A stretch of DNA of 49,380 bases, taken from NCBI GenBank assembly GCA_036399815.1, contig DASWMK010000017.1:1-49380 (forward strand). The letters run 5' to 3'. Made by a program: the position numbers and the translations under genes. This document shows positions 15,876 through 24,846 of the stretch, one piece after another; the stretch's first letter is position 1, and each line of letters begins with the position of its first letter. This DNA comes from Acidimicrobiales bacterium. Its GTDB lineage: Bacteria > Actinomycetota > Acidimicrobiia > Acidimicrobiales > DASWMK01. The notes beneath the pieces were generated by a model that was given only the letters and a program-made list of their open reading frames with translations, was not told the DNA's origin and searched no databases.

Positions 15876-16400
15876 GTGACGACCCACGACCGCCCGTTCG
15901 GCCGCCACCTCGAGGACTTCGAGGTCGGCGACGTGTACCGGCACTGGCCGGGCAAAACGATCACCGAGTACGACGACCACCTGTTCTGCATGGTCACGAT
16001 GAACCACCACCCGCTCCACACCGACGCCTGGTTCGCGGAGCATGGGACCGTGCACGGGCGCAACGTGGTCGTCGGCAACCTCGTGTACTCGGTCGTCCTG
16101 GGGATGAGCGTGCCCGACGTGAGCGGCGCGGCGATCGCCAACCTGGAGGTGGAGACGCTCAGCCACAAGCGCCCGACCTTCCACGGCGACACGATCTACG
16201 CGGAGACCAGGGTGGTCGACCGCCGGGAGTCGTCCTCCAAGCCCGACCGGGGGGTGGTGACGGTCGAGACGAAGGGGTTCAACCAGCGGGGCGAGGAGGT
16301 GTGCTCGTTCCGCCGCAAGGTGCTCGTGTGGAAGCGGGACGCGGCGCCGGCCCGGCAGCGGCCCTACGGCGACGACGTGTGGGACGGCGGCGCGGGATGA
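15876..16400 (+). CDS. MaoC family hydratase/dehydratase (hotdog fold)
   Basis: The 174-residue protein has 'FEVGDVYRHWPGKTITEYDD' at the start and the hydratase motif region 'MNHHPLHTDAWFAE', where family members place the catalytic Asp/His pair, followed by 'VVVGNLVYSVVLGM'. Related enzymes hydrate enoyl-CoA or mesaconyl-CoA. Together with the malyl-CoA-lyase-like gene at 3789 this would fit C4/C5 CoA-ester chemistry, but the genes are 11 kb apart and the link is speculative. Its stop overlaps the methyltransferase ATG (ATGA). Confidence 0.85.
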   Translation: MTTHDRPFGRHLEDFEVGDVYRHWPGKTITEYDDHLFCMVTMNHHPLHTDAWFAEHGTVHGRNVVVGNLVYSVVLGMSVPDVSGAAIANLEVETLSHKRPTFHGDTIYAETRVVDRRESSSKPDRGVVTVETKGFNQRGEEVCSFRRKVLVWKRDAAPARQRPYGDDVWDGGAG

Positions 16401-17152
16401 CCGTCCACCCCACCGCCGAGAAGGGGTTCACCGACGGGGTCGGGGCCTACGAGCGGGCCCGCCCCGGCTACCCGCCCGAGGTCGTCGACCTCCTCGCCGC
16501 CGAGCTCGGGCTCGGGCCGGGGCGCACGGTGGTCGACCTCGGCGCCGGCACGGGCAAGCTGACCCGGCTGCTGCCGCCGACCGGGGCGAGGGTCGTCGCC
16601 GTCGAGCCCGTGGCCGCCATGCGGGACACGCTGGCCCGCCTCGTGCCCGAGGCGGAGGTCGTCGACGGCACGGCCGAGGCCATGCCCCTGGAGGACGGCT
16701 CGGCCGACGCCGTCACCGTCGCCCAGGCCTTCCACTGGTTCGACGCGCCGGCCGCCCTCGCCGAGCTGGCCAGGGTGCTGCGGCCGGGCGGCGGCCTCGC
16801 CCTCCTCTGGAACACGAGGGACGAGAGCGAGCCGTGGGTGGCCGAGCTGTCCCGGCTGATCCACTGGCACGACTCGCCCATCCCCACCTACGACCGCGAC
16901 CGGGACTGGCCCGGGGTCGTCGCCGCCTCGGGCCGGTTCACCCCGGTCGAGCACCGCCGCTTCCACCACGACCAGGAGATGGGCGCCGACCTGCTGGTGG
17001 AGCGGGTGCTGTCGACCAGCTACATCGCCGCCAAGCCGGCCGGGGAGCGGGAGCGGATCGCGGCCGACGTCCGCGGCCTGGTCGACGGCTTCCCCGAGCG
17101 GTTCCCGCTGCCCTACGTCACCGACGTGTACTGGTGCCGCCGGGACGGCTGA
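16397..17152 (+). CDS. Class I SAM-dependent methyltransferase
   Basis: The 251-residue protein has 'VVDLGAGTGKLTRLL' (motif I, SAM binding), 'VVAVEPVAAM' with the acidic residue of motif II, and 'VTVAQAFHWFD' followed by 'VLRPGGGLALLWN'. This is the UbiE/Methyltransf_11 type. Substrate is unknown. It overlaps the MaoC gene by 4 nt, suggesting translational coupling, and the MutY gene starts inside its last codons. Confidence 0.87.
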   Translation: MTVHPTAEKGFTDGVGAYERARPGYPPEVVDLLAAELGLGPGRTVVDLGAGTGKLTRLLPPTGARVVAVEPVAAMRDTLARLVPEAEVVDGTAEAMPLEDGSADAVTVAQAFHWFDAPAALAELARVLRPGGGLALLWNTRDESEPWVAELSRLIHWHDSPIPTYDRDRDWPGVVAASGRFTPVEHRRFHHDQEMGADLLVERVLSTSYIAAKPAGERERIAADVRGLVDGFPERFPLPYVTDVYWCRRDG

Positions 17153-18000
17153 GCCCGGCCCTGCTGGCCTGGGGCGAGGCCGCCCGGCGGGACCTGCCCT
17201 GGCGGCGGACGCGGGACCCGTGGGCCGTGCTGGTGAGCGAGGCCATGCTCCAGCAGACCCAGGTGGCGCGCGTCGCGCCCCGGTGGGCGGCGTTCCTCGC
17301 GCGCTTCCCGACCCCGGCGGCCTGCGCCGCCGCGCCCGTCGGCGACGTGGTGCGCGAGTGGGCGGGGCTCGGCTACAACCGCAGGGCCGTCGCCCTCCAC
17401 CGGGCGGCCACCGCCGTCGTCGAGCGCCACGGCGGGCGGCTGCCGGCGTCGCTCGACGCGCTGGTCGCGCTGCCCGGCATCGGCCCGTACACGGCGCGGG
17501 CGGTGCTGGCGTTCGCGTTCGGGGCCGACGTCGGCGTCGTCGACACCAACGCCGCCCGGGTGCTCGCCCGGGTCGCCGGCCGGCGGCTCGGGGCGGCCGC
17601 CGCGCAGGCCGCGGCGGACGCCGCCGTGCCGGCCGGCCAGGGGTGGGCCTGGAACCAGGCCGTCCTCGACCTCGGCGCCACCGTCTGCGTGCGCCGCTCG
17701 CCCTGGTGCGGCGCCTGCCCGGTCGTCGCCGACTGCGCCTGGGCCGCCGCCGGCCGGCCGCCCCCCGACCCGGCCGACGGGTCGGCCGGGGTCGGCCGGG
17801 GTCAGGCCCGGTTCGCCGGCTCCGACCGGGAGGGCCGGGGCCGGCTGGTCGCCGCCCTGCTCGACGGCCCCGTCCCCCTCGACGCCATCGCCGCCACCGC
17901 CGGCTGGCCGTCGGACCCGGCCAGGGCGAGGCGGGCGGCCGACGGGCTGGTGGCCGACGGCCTCGCCGTCGTCGCCGCCGGCGCGCTGCGCCTCCCCTGA
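17134..18000 (+). CDS. mutY: A/G-specific adenine glycosylase MutY
   Basis: MutY removes adenine opposite 8-oxoguanine. The 288-residue protein has 'SEAMLQQTQVARV' (catalytic Glu), helix-hairpin-helix 'LPGIGPYTARAVLAF', and 'GVVDTNAARVLARV' with the catalytic Asp, in the VDTN form usual in actinobacteria. The 4Fe-4S ligands follow as C-x6-C-x2-C-x5-C from 'CVRRSPWCGAC'. The C-terminal part looks like a small winged helix and there is no full NUDIX-like oxoG domain, as in other actinobacterial MutY. The start GTG at 17134, inside the methyltransferase gene, is the nearest usable one. Confidence 0.9.
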   Translation: MPPGRLSPALLAWGEAARRDLPWRRTRDPWAVLVSEAMLQQTQVARVAPRWAAFLARFPTPAACAAAPVGDVVREWAGLGYNRRAVALHRAATAVVERHGGRLPASLDALVALPGIGPYTARAVLAFAFGADVGVVDTNAARVLARVAGRRLGAAAAQAAADAAVPAGQGWAWNQAVLDLGATVCVRRSPWCGACPVVADCAWAAAGRPPPDPADGSAGVGRGQARFAGSDREGRGRLVAALLDGPVPLDAIAATAGWPSDPARARRAADGLVADGLAVVAAGALRLP

Positions 18001-18101
18001 GCCGGCGGGTGTGACCGACGGCCGCGAGTTGCCCACGGACGGCGCGCCCCGAGCGGGCCGGCCTGGGTACCCTGTCCGCCGATCACCGGGGGAGGCCGAC
18101 A

Positions 18102-18941
18102 CTGCTGAACGTCACGTTCTACGGGGTGCGGGGCTCGACACCCTGCCCGTGCGACGCCAACCGCCGCCACGGCGGGAACACCGCGTGCGTCGCGCTCGAG
18201 GTCCCCGGCGAGGACCCGATCGTGCTCGACCTCGGCACCGGCCTCCGCTTCTGGGGCGCCACCCAGCCCACCGACGGCAGCTTCCGGGGCACCGCCCTCG
18301 TCACCCACCTCCACTGGGACCACGTGCAGGGCCTGCCCTTCTTCGCCCCGGCCGACCGTCCCGGCGCCGTGTTCGACATCTACGGCCCGGCCCCCGAGGG
18401 GATGGGCCTCGCGGCCGCCTTCGACGAGTTCATGCGGGCGCCCTACTTCCCGATCTCGGTCGCCGACCTCCGGGGCGAGATCCGCTTCCACGACGTGGCC
18501 GCCGGCGACCTGGCCGTCGGGCAGGCCAAGGTGAGGGTCCGGCCCGTGCCCCACGTCGGGCGGACCAACGGCTACCGGATCGACTGGGGCGGCGCGTCCG
18601 TCGCCTACGTCAGCGACCACCAGCAGCCGGTGGACGACCCCGGGCGGGTGAGCGACGACGTGCTCGACCTGTGCGACGGCGTCGACCTCCTGATCCACGA
18701 CGCCCAGTTCACCGGCGAGGAGTTCTCGGAGCGGGCCCACTGGGGCCACTGCACGGTCGAGTACGCCGTGGAGGTGGCTCGCCGGGCCGGCGCCCGTCGC
18801 CTCGCCCTGTTCCACCACGACCCGGCCCACGGCGACGACGTCGTCGACCGCCTGCTCGGCGACGCCCGGCGGGCGGCGGAGCGCTCCGGCGTCGAGGAGG
18901 TGCTGGCCGCGGCGGAGGGCCTGACGGTCGCGTTCGGATGA
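18102..18941 (+). CDS. MBL-fold metal-dependent hydrolase, probable CTG start
   Basis: The metallo-beta-lactamase fold is clear: 'THLHWDHVQGLPFF' (HxHxDH), 'PVPHVGRTNGYRI', 'YVSDHQ' and a late 'ALFHHDPAHGD'. Homologues start with a strand like 'NVTFYGVRGSTPCP', coded here from 18108. The first ATG/GTG/TTG in frame is the GTG at 18126, inside that strand and so too late. No ATG, GTG or TTG occurs upstream before the stop at 18012. A strong GGGGGAGG lies 7 nt before CTG 18102, which I take as start (279 residues). TACCCT at 18068-18073 may be the -10. Substrate unknown; related proteins include phosphodiesterase-like enzymes. Confidence 0.82.
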   Translation: MLNVTFYGVRGSTPCPCDANRRHGGNTACVALEVPGEDPIVLDLGTGLRFWGATQPTDGSFRGTALVTHLHWDHVQGLPFFAPADRPGAVFDIYGPAPEGMGLAAAFDEFMRAPYFPISVADLRGEIRFHDVAAGDLAVGQAKVRVRPVPHVGRTNGYRIDWGGASVAYVSDHQQPVDDPGRVSDDVLDLCDGVDLLIHDAQFTGEEFSERAHWGHCTVEYAVEVARRAGARRLALFHHDPAHGDDVVDRLLGDARRAAERSGVEEVLAAAEGLTVAFG

Positions 18942-18959
18942 CCCGCTGACCGTGCCCTG

Positions 18960-19466
18960 ATGAGCAACCCGTTCGACCCCGAGTGGACGGCGTCGTTCGA
19001 CTCGGCCCGGTTCCGCCAGGTGCTCGGCCACTTCCCGACCGGGGTGACCGTCGTCACCGCCATGAGCACCGACGGGCCGATCGGCCTGTCGATCGGGTCG
19101 TTCTCCTCGCTGTCGCTCGACCCGCCGCTCGTGCTGTTCTGCGCCGGCCGCACGTCGACCACCTGGCCCCGCATCCGCGACGTCGGGGCGTTCTGCGTGA
19201 ACATCCTCGCCGAGGACCAGGAGGACATCTGCCGGGTCTTCGCCGGGCGGGGCACGGACAAGTTCGCGGGGATCGGGTGGCGGCCGTCGCTCGTCGGCGC
19301 CCCCCAGCTCCACGGCTGCCTGGCGTCGCTCGACTGCCGGGTCGACGAGGTCCACGAGGGCGGCGACCACGACATCGTGATCGGCCGGGTGCTCGACCTC
19401 GAGCTGCACCGCCAGGGCGGTCCGCTGGTGTTCTTCCGCGGCGGGTACGGCCGGTTCGCGCCGTAG
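18960..19466 (+). CDS. Flavin reductase family (DIM6/NTAB) protein
   Basis: The 168-residue protein has the FMN-binding split barrel: 'FPTGVTVVTAM', 'IGLSIGSFSSLSLDPPLVLFC' and 'FCVNILAEDQEDICRVFAG' are conserved blocks. Members supply reduced flavin to two-component monooxygenases. Its usual partner is not adjacent; the luciferase-like gene at 38735 is a distant possibility. It ends just before a hairpin at 19482. Confidence 0.87.
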   Translation: MSNPFDPEWTASFDSARFRQVLGHFPTGVTVVTAMSTDGPIGLSIGSFSSLSLDPPLVLFCAGRTSTTWPRIRDVGAFCVNILAEDQEDICRVFAGRGTDKFAGIGWRPSLVGAPQLHGCLASLDCRVDEVHEGGDHDIVIGRVLDLELHRQGGPLVFFRGGYGRFAP

Positions 19467-19481
19467 GCGGCGGTTCGGACG

Positions 19482-19499
19482 ATGGGCCGGTCGGCCCAT
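19482..19499 (+). terminator. Hairpin ATGGGCC-GGTC-GGCCCAT with a following T-rich run
   Basis: A perfect 7-bp stem with a 4-base loop lies 16 nt after the flavin reductase stop. It is followed by TGACTTTTCTC, so it probably ends that transcript. It could also be an operator for the AAA protease gene, since TTGACT (-35-like) overlaps its 3' end. Confidence 0.55.
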
Positions 19500-19597
19500 T
19501 GACTTTTCTCGCGCGCAGAGGGTTCACCGACCGCGCTGTGCGGTAATGTGCCACGCAGCGGGCACACAGGGCGGCCCGGTGACACGGAGTGTGGCCG

Positions 19598-21433
19598 ATG
19601 GGCGTGGAACACCTCTGGCAGGGAAGTGTCCTCGGGCAGGCGCTGGCCGACGTCGCCGCGACCAGGGAGCGCACCCGGCTGAGCCGGATCAAGCGGCTCA
19701 CCGTCGTCCTGGCCGCCCTCGCCGTGTGGATGGGCTGGCGCCAGTTCGTGGCCGGCGACCCCGTCCAGCCCGGCCTCCCGCCCATGCTGGCCGAGCTCGG
19801 CCCGATGCTGATCATCGTCGTCCTGCTGGCGGCCGTGCTGCTCGTCCCCCTCGTCGGCGCCGGCAAGTCGCCCCACGTGCTCTACCGGGCGAGCGAGATC
19901 GACGTCGGCCTCGACGACGTGAAGGGCCTCGGGGCGGTGCGGGACGAGGTCGTGAAGACCCTCAACCTGTTCCTCGCCCACAAGACGTTCCAGGACCACA
20001 TGGGCGGCACCCCCCGCAGGGCGATCCTGTTCGAGGGCCCGCCCGGCACCGGCAAGACCTACATGGCCAAGGCCATGGCCAAGGAGGCCGGGGTGCCGTT
20101 CCTGTTCGTCTCCTCGTCGGCCTTCCAGTCCATGTACTACGGCCAGACCAACCGCAAGATCCGCAGCTACTTCCGGGCGCTGCGCCAGGCCGCCCGCCAG
20201 GAGGGCGGGGCCATCGGGTTCATCGAGGAGATCGACGCCATCGGCGCGGCCCGCAAGGGGATGGGCTCGCACAACACCGACGGCATCACCGGCGTCGTCA
20301 ACGAGCTGCTGATCCAGCTCCAGTCCTTCGACGAGCCGACGAGGACGGGGAGGGCGTGGGGCGCGGTCGTCGACCAGGTGAACCGCCTGCTCCCGCCCCA
20401 CCGCCACCTCCGCAAGCCGCCGTCGAGCCGGGCCAACATCCTCGTCGTCGGGGCCACCAACCGGGCCGACGACCTCGACCCCGCCCTGCTCAGGCCCGGC
20501 CGCTTCGACCGGACCATCCACTTCGACCTGCCCAACCGGGCCGACCGGCGGGAGATCATCGACTTCTACCTGGACCGCAAGGCGCACGCCCCCGAGCTCG
20601 ACGACCCGGTCCGCCGGGACCAGCTGGCGGCCATGACGTTCGGCTACTCGCCGGTCATGCTCGAGCACCTCTTCGACGAGTCGCTCGTGTGGGCGCTGCG
20701 GCGGGGCGCCGACCGGCTCGACTGGCACGACGTCCAGCAGGCGAAGCTCACCGAGGAGCTGGGGCTCAAGCAGCCGGTCGAGTACACCGAGCGGGAGCGG
20801 CGGACGATCGCCACCCACGAGTCGGGGCACGCCACCGTCGCCTACCTCGTGTCCAAGGCCGGCGCCGACGGGTCCGGCGCGGCCCGGGCGACCCGCAAGC
20901 TCGAGGTGCTCTCGATCATCAAGCGGCGCGAGGCGCTCGGCCTCCTGGCCCACAGCGACCCCGAGGAGCGGTTCACCAACACCCGCTCGGAGGTCTACGC
21001 GCTGGTGCTGATCGCCATGGGCGGGCTGGTGGCCGAGGAGCTGGAGTTCGGCGAGTTCGGCACCGGGCCGGCCGGCGACCTCCAGAGCGCCACCAGCATC
21101 GTCGCCCACATGGTCGGCTCGTACGGGATGGCCGGGTCGCTCGTCAGCTACGAGGCGGCCGCCGTGCAGGGCGCCGGGAACCTCGTGGCCAAGGTGCTCG
21201 GGAACGAGGAGGGCAGGGCGGCGGTCGACCGCATCCTCCAGGAGGCCAAGGCCGACGCCGAGGTCATCGTGGCCGAGCACCGCCACATCCTCCACGCCCT
21301 CCGCGACGCCCTCCTCGAGCGCGACGAGCTGATCGACGGCGAGATCCTCGACGTCATCCACCGCGCCGAGGCCGCCCACGGCGCCGCCACCTCGACCATC
21401 GACCTCCGCGAGCTCCCCGTCGTCGGCGACTGA
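19598..21433 (+). CDS. Divergent FtsH-like membrane AAA+ metalloprotease
   Basis: The 611-residue protein has two N-terminal hydrophobic helices (near residues 32-50 and 70-92) with a short segment between, then an AAA+ domain: Walker A GPPGTGKT, Walker B-like 'IGFIEEIDAIG', second region of homology 'GATNRADDLDPALLRPGRFD'. The protease domain has HESGH instead of FtsH's HEAGH, and 'GPAGDLQSAT' with the third zinc ligand Asp. The Walker B reads FIEEID where FtsH has FIDEID. An insertion near residue 250 ('WGAVVDQVNRLLPPHRHLRK') is absent from FtsH. Membrane protein quality control is the likely role; it is probably not the housekeeping FtsH. ATG chosen with GGAG 8 nt upstream. Confidence 0.85.
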   Translation: MGVEHLWQGSVLGQALADVAATRERTRLSRIKRLTVVLAALAVWMGWRQFVAGDPVQPGLPPMLAELGPMLIIVVLLAAVLLVPLVGAGKSPHVLYRASEIDVGLDDVKGLGAVRDEVVKTLNLFLAHKTFQDHMGGTPRRAILFEGPPGTGKTYMAKAMAKEAGVPFLFVSSSAFQSMYYGQTNRKIRSYFRALRQAARQEGGAIGFIEEIDAIGAARKGMGSHNTDGITGVVNELLIQLQSFDEPTRTGRAWGAVVDQVNRLLPPHRHLRKPPSSRANILVVGATNRADDLDPALLRPGRFDRTIHFDLPNRADRREIIDFYLDRKAHAPELDDPVRRDQLAAMTFGYSPVMLEHLFDESLVWALRRGADRLDWHDVQQAKLTEELGLKQPVEYTERERRTIATHESGHATVAYLVSKAGADGSGAARATRKLEVLSIIKRREALGLLAHSDPEERFTNTRSEVYALVLIAMGGLVAEELEFGEFGTGPAGDLQSATSIVAHMVGSYGMAGSLVSYEAAAVQGAGNLVAKVLGNEEGRAAVDRILQEAKADAEVIVAEHRHILHALRDALLERDELIDGEILDVIHRAEAAHGAATSTIDLRELPVVGD

Positions 21434-21474
21434 CGTCACGGACGCGTCCGCCCCGAAGTGGGTAGGACGACGCC

Positions 21475-22728
21475 GTGCGCCGCGTACCCTTCGTCGCCCT
21501 CGTCGTCGTCGCCACCCTCCTCGCCGGAGCGGGCCGGGCCGGCGCGCTCCAGACCGCCAGCGCGCTGACCGACGCGGCCGACGCGCTGCGGAGCCGGCCC
21601 GTCTACGTCGCCCCCGACGCCGAGCGGGCCATCGACGAGGCGGCCGCCGCCGACCTGGCCGCCCAGGTGGCGGCGAGCGGCCACGCCATGTTCCTCGCCG
21701 TCCTGCCGGCCTCGGCCGCCGACGCCACCGGCGGCGACGTCGACGCCGTGCCGGCCGCCCTCGCCGAGGCGACCGGCCTGGCCGGGACCTACGGCGTGGT
21801 CGTCGGCGACAGCTTCAGGGCCGTCGGCCCCGGCAACGCCGGCGAGCTGGCCACGGCCGCCTTCCAGGCGAGCGGGGCCGAGGGCACCGAGGCCGTCCTG
21901 GCCGACTTCGTCGGCCGGGTGGCCGCCTCCCAGGGCACCGGCTCCGGTGACGGCGGCCTGGTCCCCGGCCCCGGCGGCACCACGGCCACCGACCCCGGCG
22001 CCGCCACCGACGAGGGCGGGGAGGGCGGCGGGGTGTCGAACCTCGGGCTCCTCGGCCTGCTCGCCGCCGGCGGCGGCGGGCTGTTCCTCTGGTCCCGGTC
22101 CCGGCGCCGGCGCCTGGAGGCCGAGCACAAGGTCGAGATCGACGCCGACCGCCAGCTCCTGCTGGCCGAGCTGTCCGTGCTGGGCGACGACGTGATGGGC
22201 CTCGAGCCCCAGGTCACCCTCCACCCCGAGGCCAGGCCCGACTACGACGCGGCCGTGAGCCGCTTCCGGGCCGCCCACGCCGCGCTCGACTACGCCCGCG
22301 ACGACGTCGACCTCGTCCGGGTCGAGCGGGTGATCATCGAGGGGCAGTACGCGATGGCCAGGGCCAGGGCCACCGTCGAGGGCCGGGAGGCGCCGGCCCC
22401 GCCGCCCGAGCTGACCCGCAGGGGCCGCCACGACGAGCCCGCCCTCGACCTCGACGAGTACGGCCAGCCCGTCTACGTCGGCTACGGCACCCCGTTCTAC
22501 GGCGGCGGCTGGTTCGGCGGGGGCGGCGGCCTGTTCAGCGGCCTGCTCCTCGGCTCGATGCTGTCCCCGTTCGGCTGGGGCGGCATGTGGGGCGGTGGCG
22601 GCGACGTGTACGTCGACAACGACGGCGGCGGCTGGGGCGACGGCGGCGGCGGGTTCGGCGGCGACGTGGGCGGCGGGGACTGGGGCGGCGGCTTCGGCGG
22701 CGACGTCGGCGGCGGCGACTGGGGCTGA
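21475..22728 (+). CDS. Secreted/membrane protein with glycine-rich C-terminal tail
   Basis: The 417-residue protein starts with a signal peptide ('VALVVVATLLAGAGRAGA'). An alpha/beta domain of about 140 residues ('VYVAPDAERAID...GTYGVVVGDSFRAV') resembles TPM-like periplasmic domains. One membrane helix follows ('LGLLGLLAAGGGGLFLWS', near residue 190), then a charged helical cytosolic part. The tail is almost pure Gly/Asp/Trp/Phe with repeated 'GGGDWGGGFGGDVGG' units. Similar layouts occur in bacterial TPM/YgcG-type proteins with Gly-rich ends. Start GTG at 21475, with TAGGAC 6 nt upstream. Confidence 0.7.
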   Translation: MRRVPFVALVVVATLLAGAGRAGALQTASALTDAADALRSRPVYVAPDAERAIDEAAAADLAAQVAASGHAMFLAVLPASAADATGGDVDAVPAALAEATGLAGTYGVVVGDSFRAVGPGNAGELATAAFQASGAEGTEAVLADFVGRVAASQGTGSGDGGLVPGPGGTTATDPGAATDEGGEGGGVSNLGLLGLLAAGGGGLFLWSRSRRRRLEAEHKVEIDADRQLLLAELSVLGDDVMGLEPQVTLHPEARPDYDAAVSRFRAAHAALDYARDDVDLVRVERVIIEGQYAMARARATVEGREAPAPPPELTRRGRHDEPALDLDEYGQPVYVGYGTPFYGGGWFGGGGGLFSGLLLGSMLSPFGWGGMWGGGGDVYVDNDGGGWGDGGGGFGGDVGGGDWGGGFGGDVGGGDWG

Positions 22729-22750
22729 CCGGTCCGACCCGGCCGGCGGC

Positions 22751-24832
22751 CTACGCCAGGCCGAGCTGCCAGAGGACGAAGGCCTGGGTCTCGGCCTCCT
22801 CCCTCCACAGGTCGTAGCGGCCCGACGGGCCGGCGTGGCCGGAGCCCATCTCGGTGCGCAGCAGCAGCGGGCGGTCGTCGGTCTTGGTCGCCCGCAGCCT
22901 GGCCACCCACTTGGCCGGCTCCCAGTACTGCACCCGCGGGTCGTTCAGCCCGGCGGTGACGAGCATGGCCGGGTACGCCTTGGGCTCGACGTTCTCGTAG
23001 GGCGCGTAGGCCTTCATGGCCTCGTAGAAGTCGGGGTCCTTCGGGTTGCCCCACTCCTCGAACTCGACCACCGTCAGCGGGATCGTCTCGTCGAGCATCG
23101 TGTTGATCACGTCGACGAACGGCACCTCGGCGACGACGGCCCTGAACAGCTCGGGCGCCAGGTTCACGACCGCGCCCATCAGCAGGCCGCCGGCGCTCCC
23201 GCCCCTGGCGACGAGGCGGTCGGGCGACGTGAAGCCGAGGTCGACGAGGTGGCGGGCGCAGGCGACGAAGTCGGTGAACGTGTTGCGCTTCGCCAGGAAC
23301 TTGCCCTGCTCGTACCAGCGCCGGCCCATCTCGCCGCCGCCCCGCACGTGGGCGATGGCGAAGGCCACCCCCCGGTCGACGAGGTTGAGCCGGGGGATCG
23401 AGAACACCGGGTCGGTGGAGATCTCGTAGGAGCCGTAGCCGTACAGCAGGCAGGGCGCCGGCCCGTCGCCGGCGCCGTCCCGCCGGCGGACGAGCGAGAT
23501 CGGGATGCGGGTGCCGTCCTCCGCCGTCGCCCACTCCCGCCAGGTCTCGTAGTCGTCGGGGTCGAACCCGCCGAGCACGGGCTGGCGCTTGACGAGGGTG
23601 TCCTCCCCGCCGTCGAAGCGGTGCTCGTAGACCGACCGGGGGGTGACGAGCGACGTGTAGCCGTAGCGGACGGCGTCGACCTCGTACTCGGGGTTCTGCT
23701 CCAGCCAGACGCTGTGCACCGGCTCGGGATGCGTGACGGCCCTCACCTCGGCGCCGTCGGGGTCGAGCACCCGGAGGCGCTGCATCCCCTGGTGGCGCTC
23801 GGAGGCGACGAGGTGGCCGGCGAAGCAGGCGACCTCGTCGAGCTTCACGTCGTCGCGGTGGGGGATGAGGTCCTCCCACGACGACCGGCCCGGCGCGTCG
23901 ACCGGGGCGGCGACCAGCTTGAAGTCGACGGCGCCGTCGGCGTTGGTGGTGATGACGAAGCGGTCGCGGTCGGCCTGGTGGTCGACGTCGTACTGGACGC
24001 CGGTCTCCCGCTCGGCGACGACCCGGAAGCGGGCGCCGGGGTCGTCGGCGTCGAGGACGTGGACCTCGCTCGTCATCTTGCTCTCGAGCCCGACGACGAC
24101 GAAGCGCTGGCTCCTGGTCTTGCCGACGCTCACCCAGAAGCGCTCGTCCGGCTCCTCGAGGAGGCACTCGTCCTCGTCCACGGGGGCGCCGAGCACGTGC
24201 CGCCACACCCGCCAGGGCCGGTGGGCGGCGTCGAGGGTCGTGTAGAAGACCGACCGGTTGTCGTTGGCCCAGGTGGCGCCGTAGTAGGCGCCGGTGATCT
24301 CGTCGGCGTGGTCCTCGCCGGTCGCCAGGTCCCGCACCCGCAGGGTGAACACCTCGCCCCCGGTCGTGTCGGTGCCGTAGGCGAGCATCGTGTGGTCCGG
24401 CGACACGGAGAAGGCGCCGAGCCGGAAGTAGTCGAGGCCCTTCGCCATCTCGTTCTCGTCGAGCAGCACCTGCTCGGCGCCCTCGTCGTCCTCGGCCGTG
24501 CCGACCGGCCGGCGGCAGTGGACGCCGTACTGGAGGCCCTCGTAGGTCCTGGTGTAGTACCACCACGGCCCCTTGCGGACCGGCACCGACACGTCGGTCT
24601 CCTGGGTCCGCCGGCGGATCGCCTCGAACAGCTCGTCCCGCAGGGCGCTGGTCGGCGCCAGCACGGCCTCGGTGTACGCGTTCTCGGCCTCGAGGTAGGC
24701 GATCACCTCGGGGTCGTCGCGGTCCCGCAGCCAGTGGAAGTCGTCGGTGACGGTCTCGCCGTGGACGGTGCGCGAGTGCGGGCGACGCTCCGCGGACGGG
24801 GGCGTGGTCGGCACAGCTGACGAGGCGGTCAC
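22751..24832 (-). CDS. ptrB: Oligopeptidase B (S9A prolyl oligopeptidase family)
   Basis: The 693-residue length matches oligopeptidase B. The N-terminus 'HGETVTDDFHWLRDRDDPEV' is typical, followed by a beta-propeller. The catalytic domain has 'LVARGGSAGGLLMGAV' (Ser), 'VTAGLNDPRVQYWEPAKW' (Asp), and 'EMGSGHAGPSGRY' (His). It cleaves small peptides after Arg or Lys in the cytoplasm. Start is a GTG at 24832; the open frame continues upstream but overlaps the next gene in another frame. Confidence 0.93.
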   Translation of the reverse strand: MTASSAVPTTPPSAERRPHSRTVHGETVTDDFHWLRDRDDPEVIAYLEAENAYTEAVLAPTSALRDELFEAIRRRTQETDVSVPVRKGPWWYYTRTYEGLQYGVHCRRPVGTAEDDEGAEQVLLDENEMAKGLDYFRLGAFSVSPDHTMLAYGTDTTGGEVFTLRVRDLATGEDHADEITGAYYGATWANDNRSVFYTTLDAAHRPWRVWRHVLGAPVDEDECLLEEPDERFWVSVGKTRSQRFVVVGLESKMTSEVHVLDADDPGARFRVVAERETGVQYDVDHQADRDRFVITTNADGAVDFKLVAAPVDAPGRSSWEDLIPHRDDVKLDEVACFAGHLVASERHQGMQRLRVLDPDGAEVRAVTHPEPVHSVWLEQNPEYEVDAVRYGYTSLVTPRSVYEHRFDGGEDTLVKRQPVLGGFDPDDYETWREWATAEDGTRIPISLVRRRDGAGDGPAPCLLYGYGSYEISTDPVFSIPRLNLVDRGVAFAIAHVRGGGEMGRRWYEQGKFLAKRNTFTDFVACARHLVDLGFTSPDRLVARGGSAGGLLMGAVVNLAPELFRAVVAEVPFVDVINTMLDETIPLTVVEFEEWGNPKDPDFYEAMKAYAPYENVEPKAYPAMLVTAGLNDPRVQYWEPAKWVARLRATKTDDRPLLLRTEMGSGHAGPSGRYDLWREEAETQAFVLWQLGLA

Positions 24833-24846
24833 CCGCCGGAGCGTAC

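Noticed and set aside
19499-19549. TTGACT (19499) with TAATGT (19544) as a -35/-10 pair
   Set aside because: They are 39 bp apart, too far for one sigma-70-type promoter; TAATGT alone may still be a -10.
22497-24566. A 689-codon minus-strand frame across the oligopeptidase B region
   Set aside because: Frame-shifted shadow of ptrB, rich in Arg/Pro/Gly with no motif.
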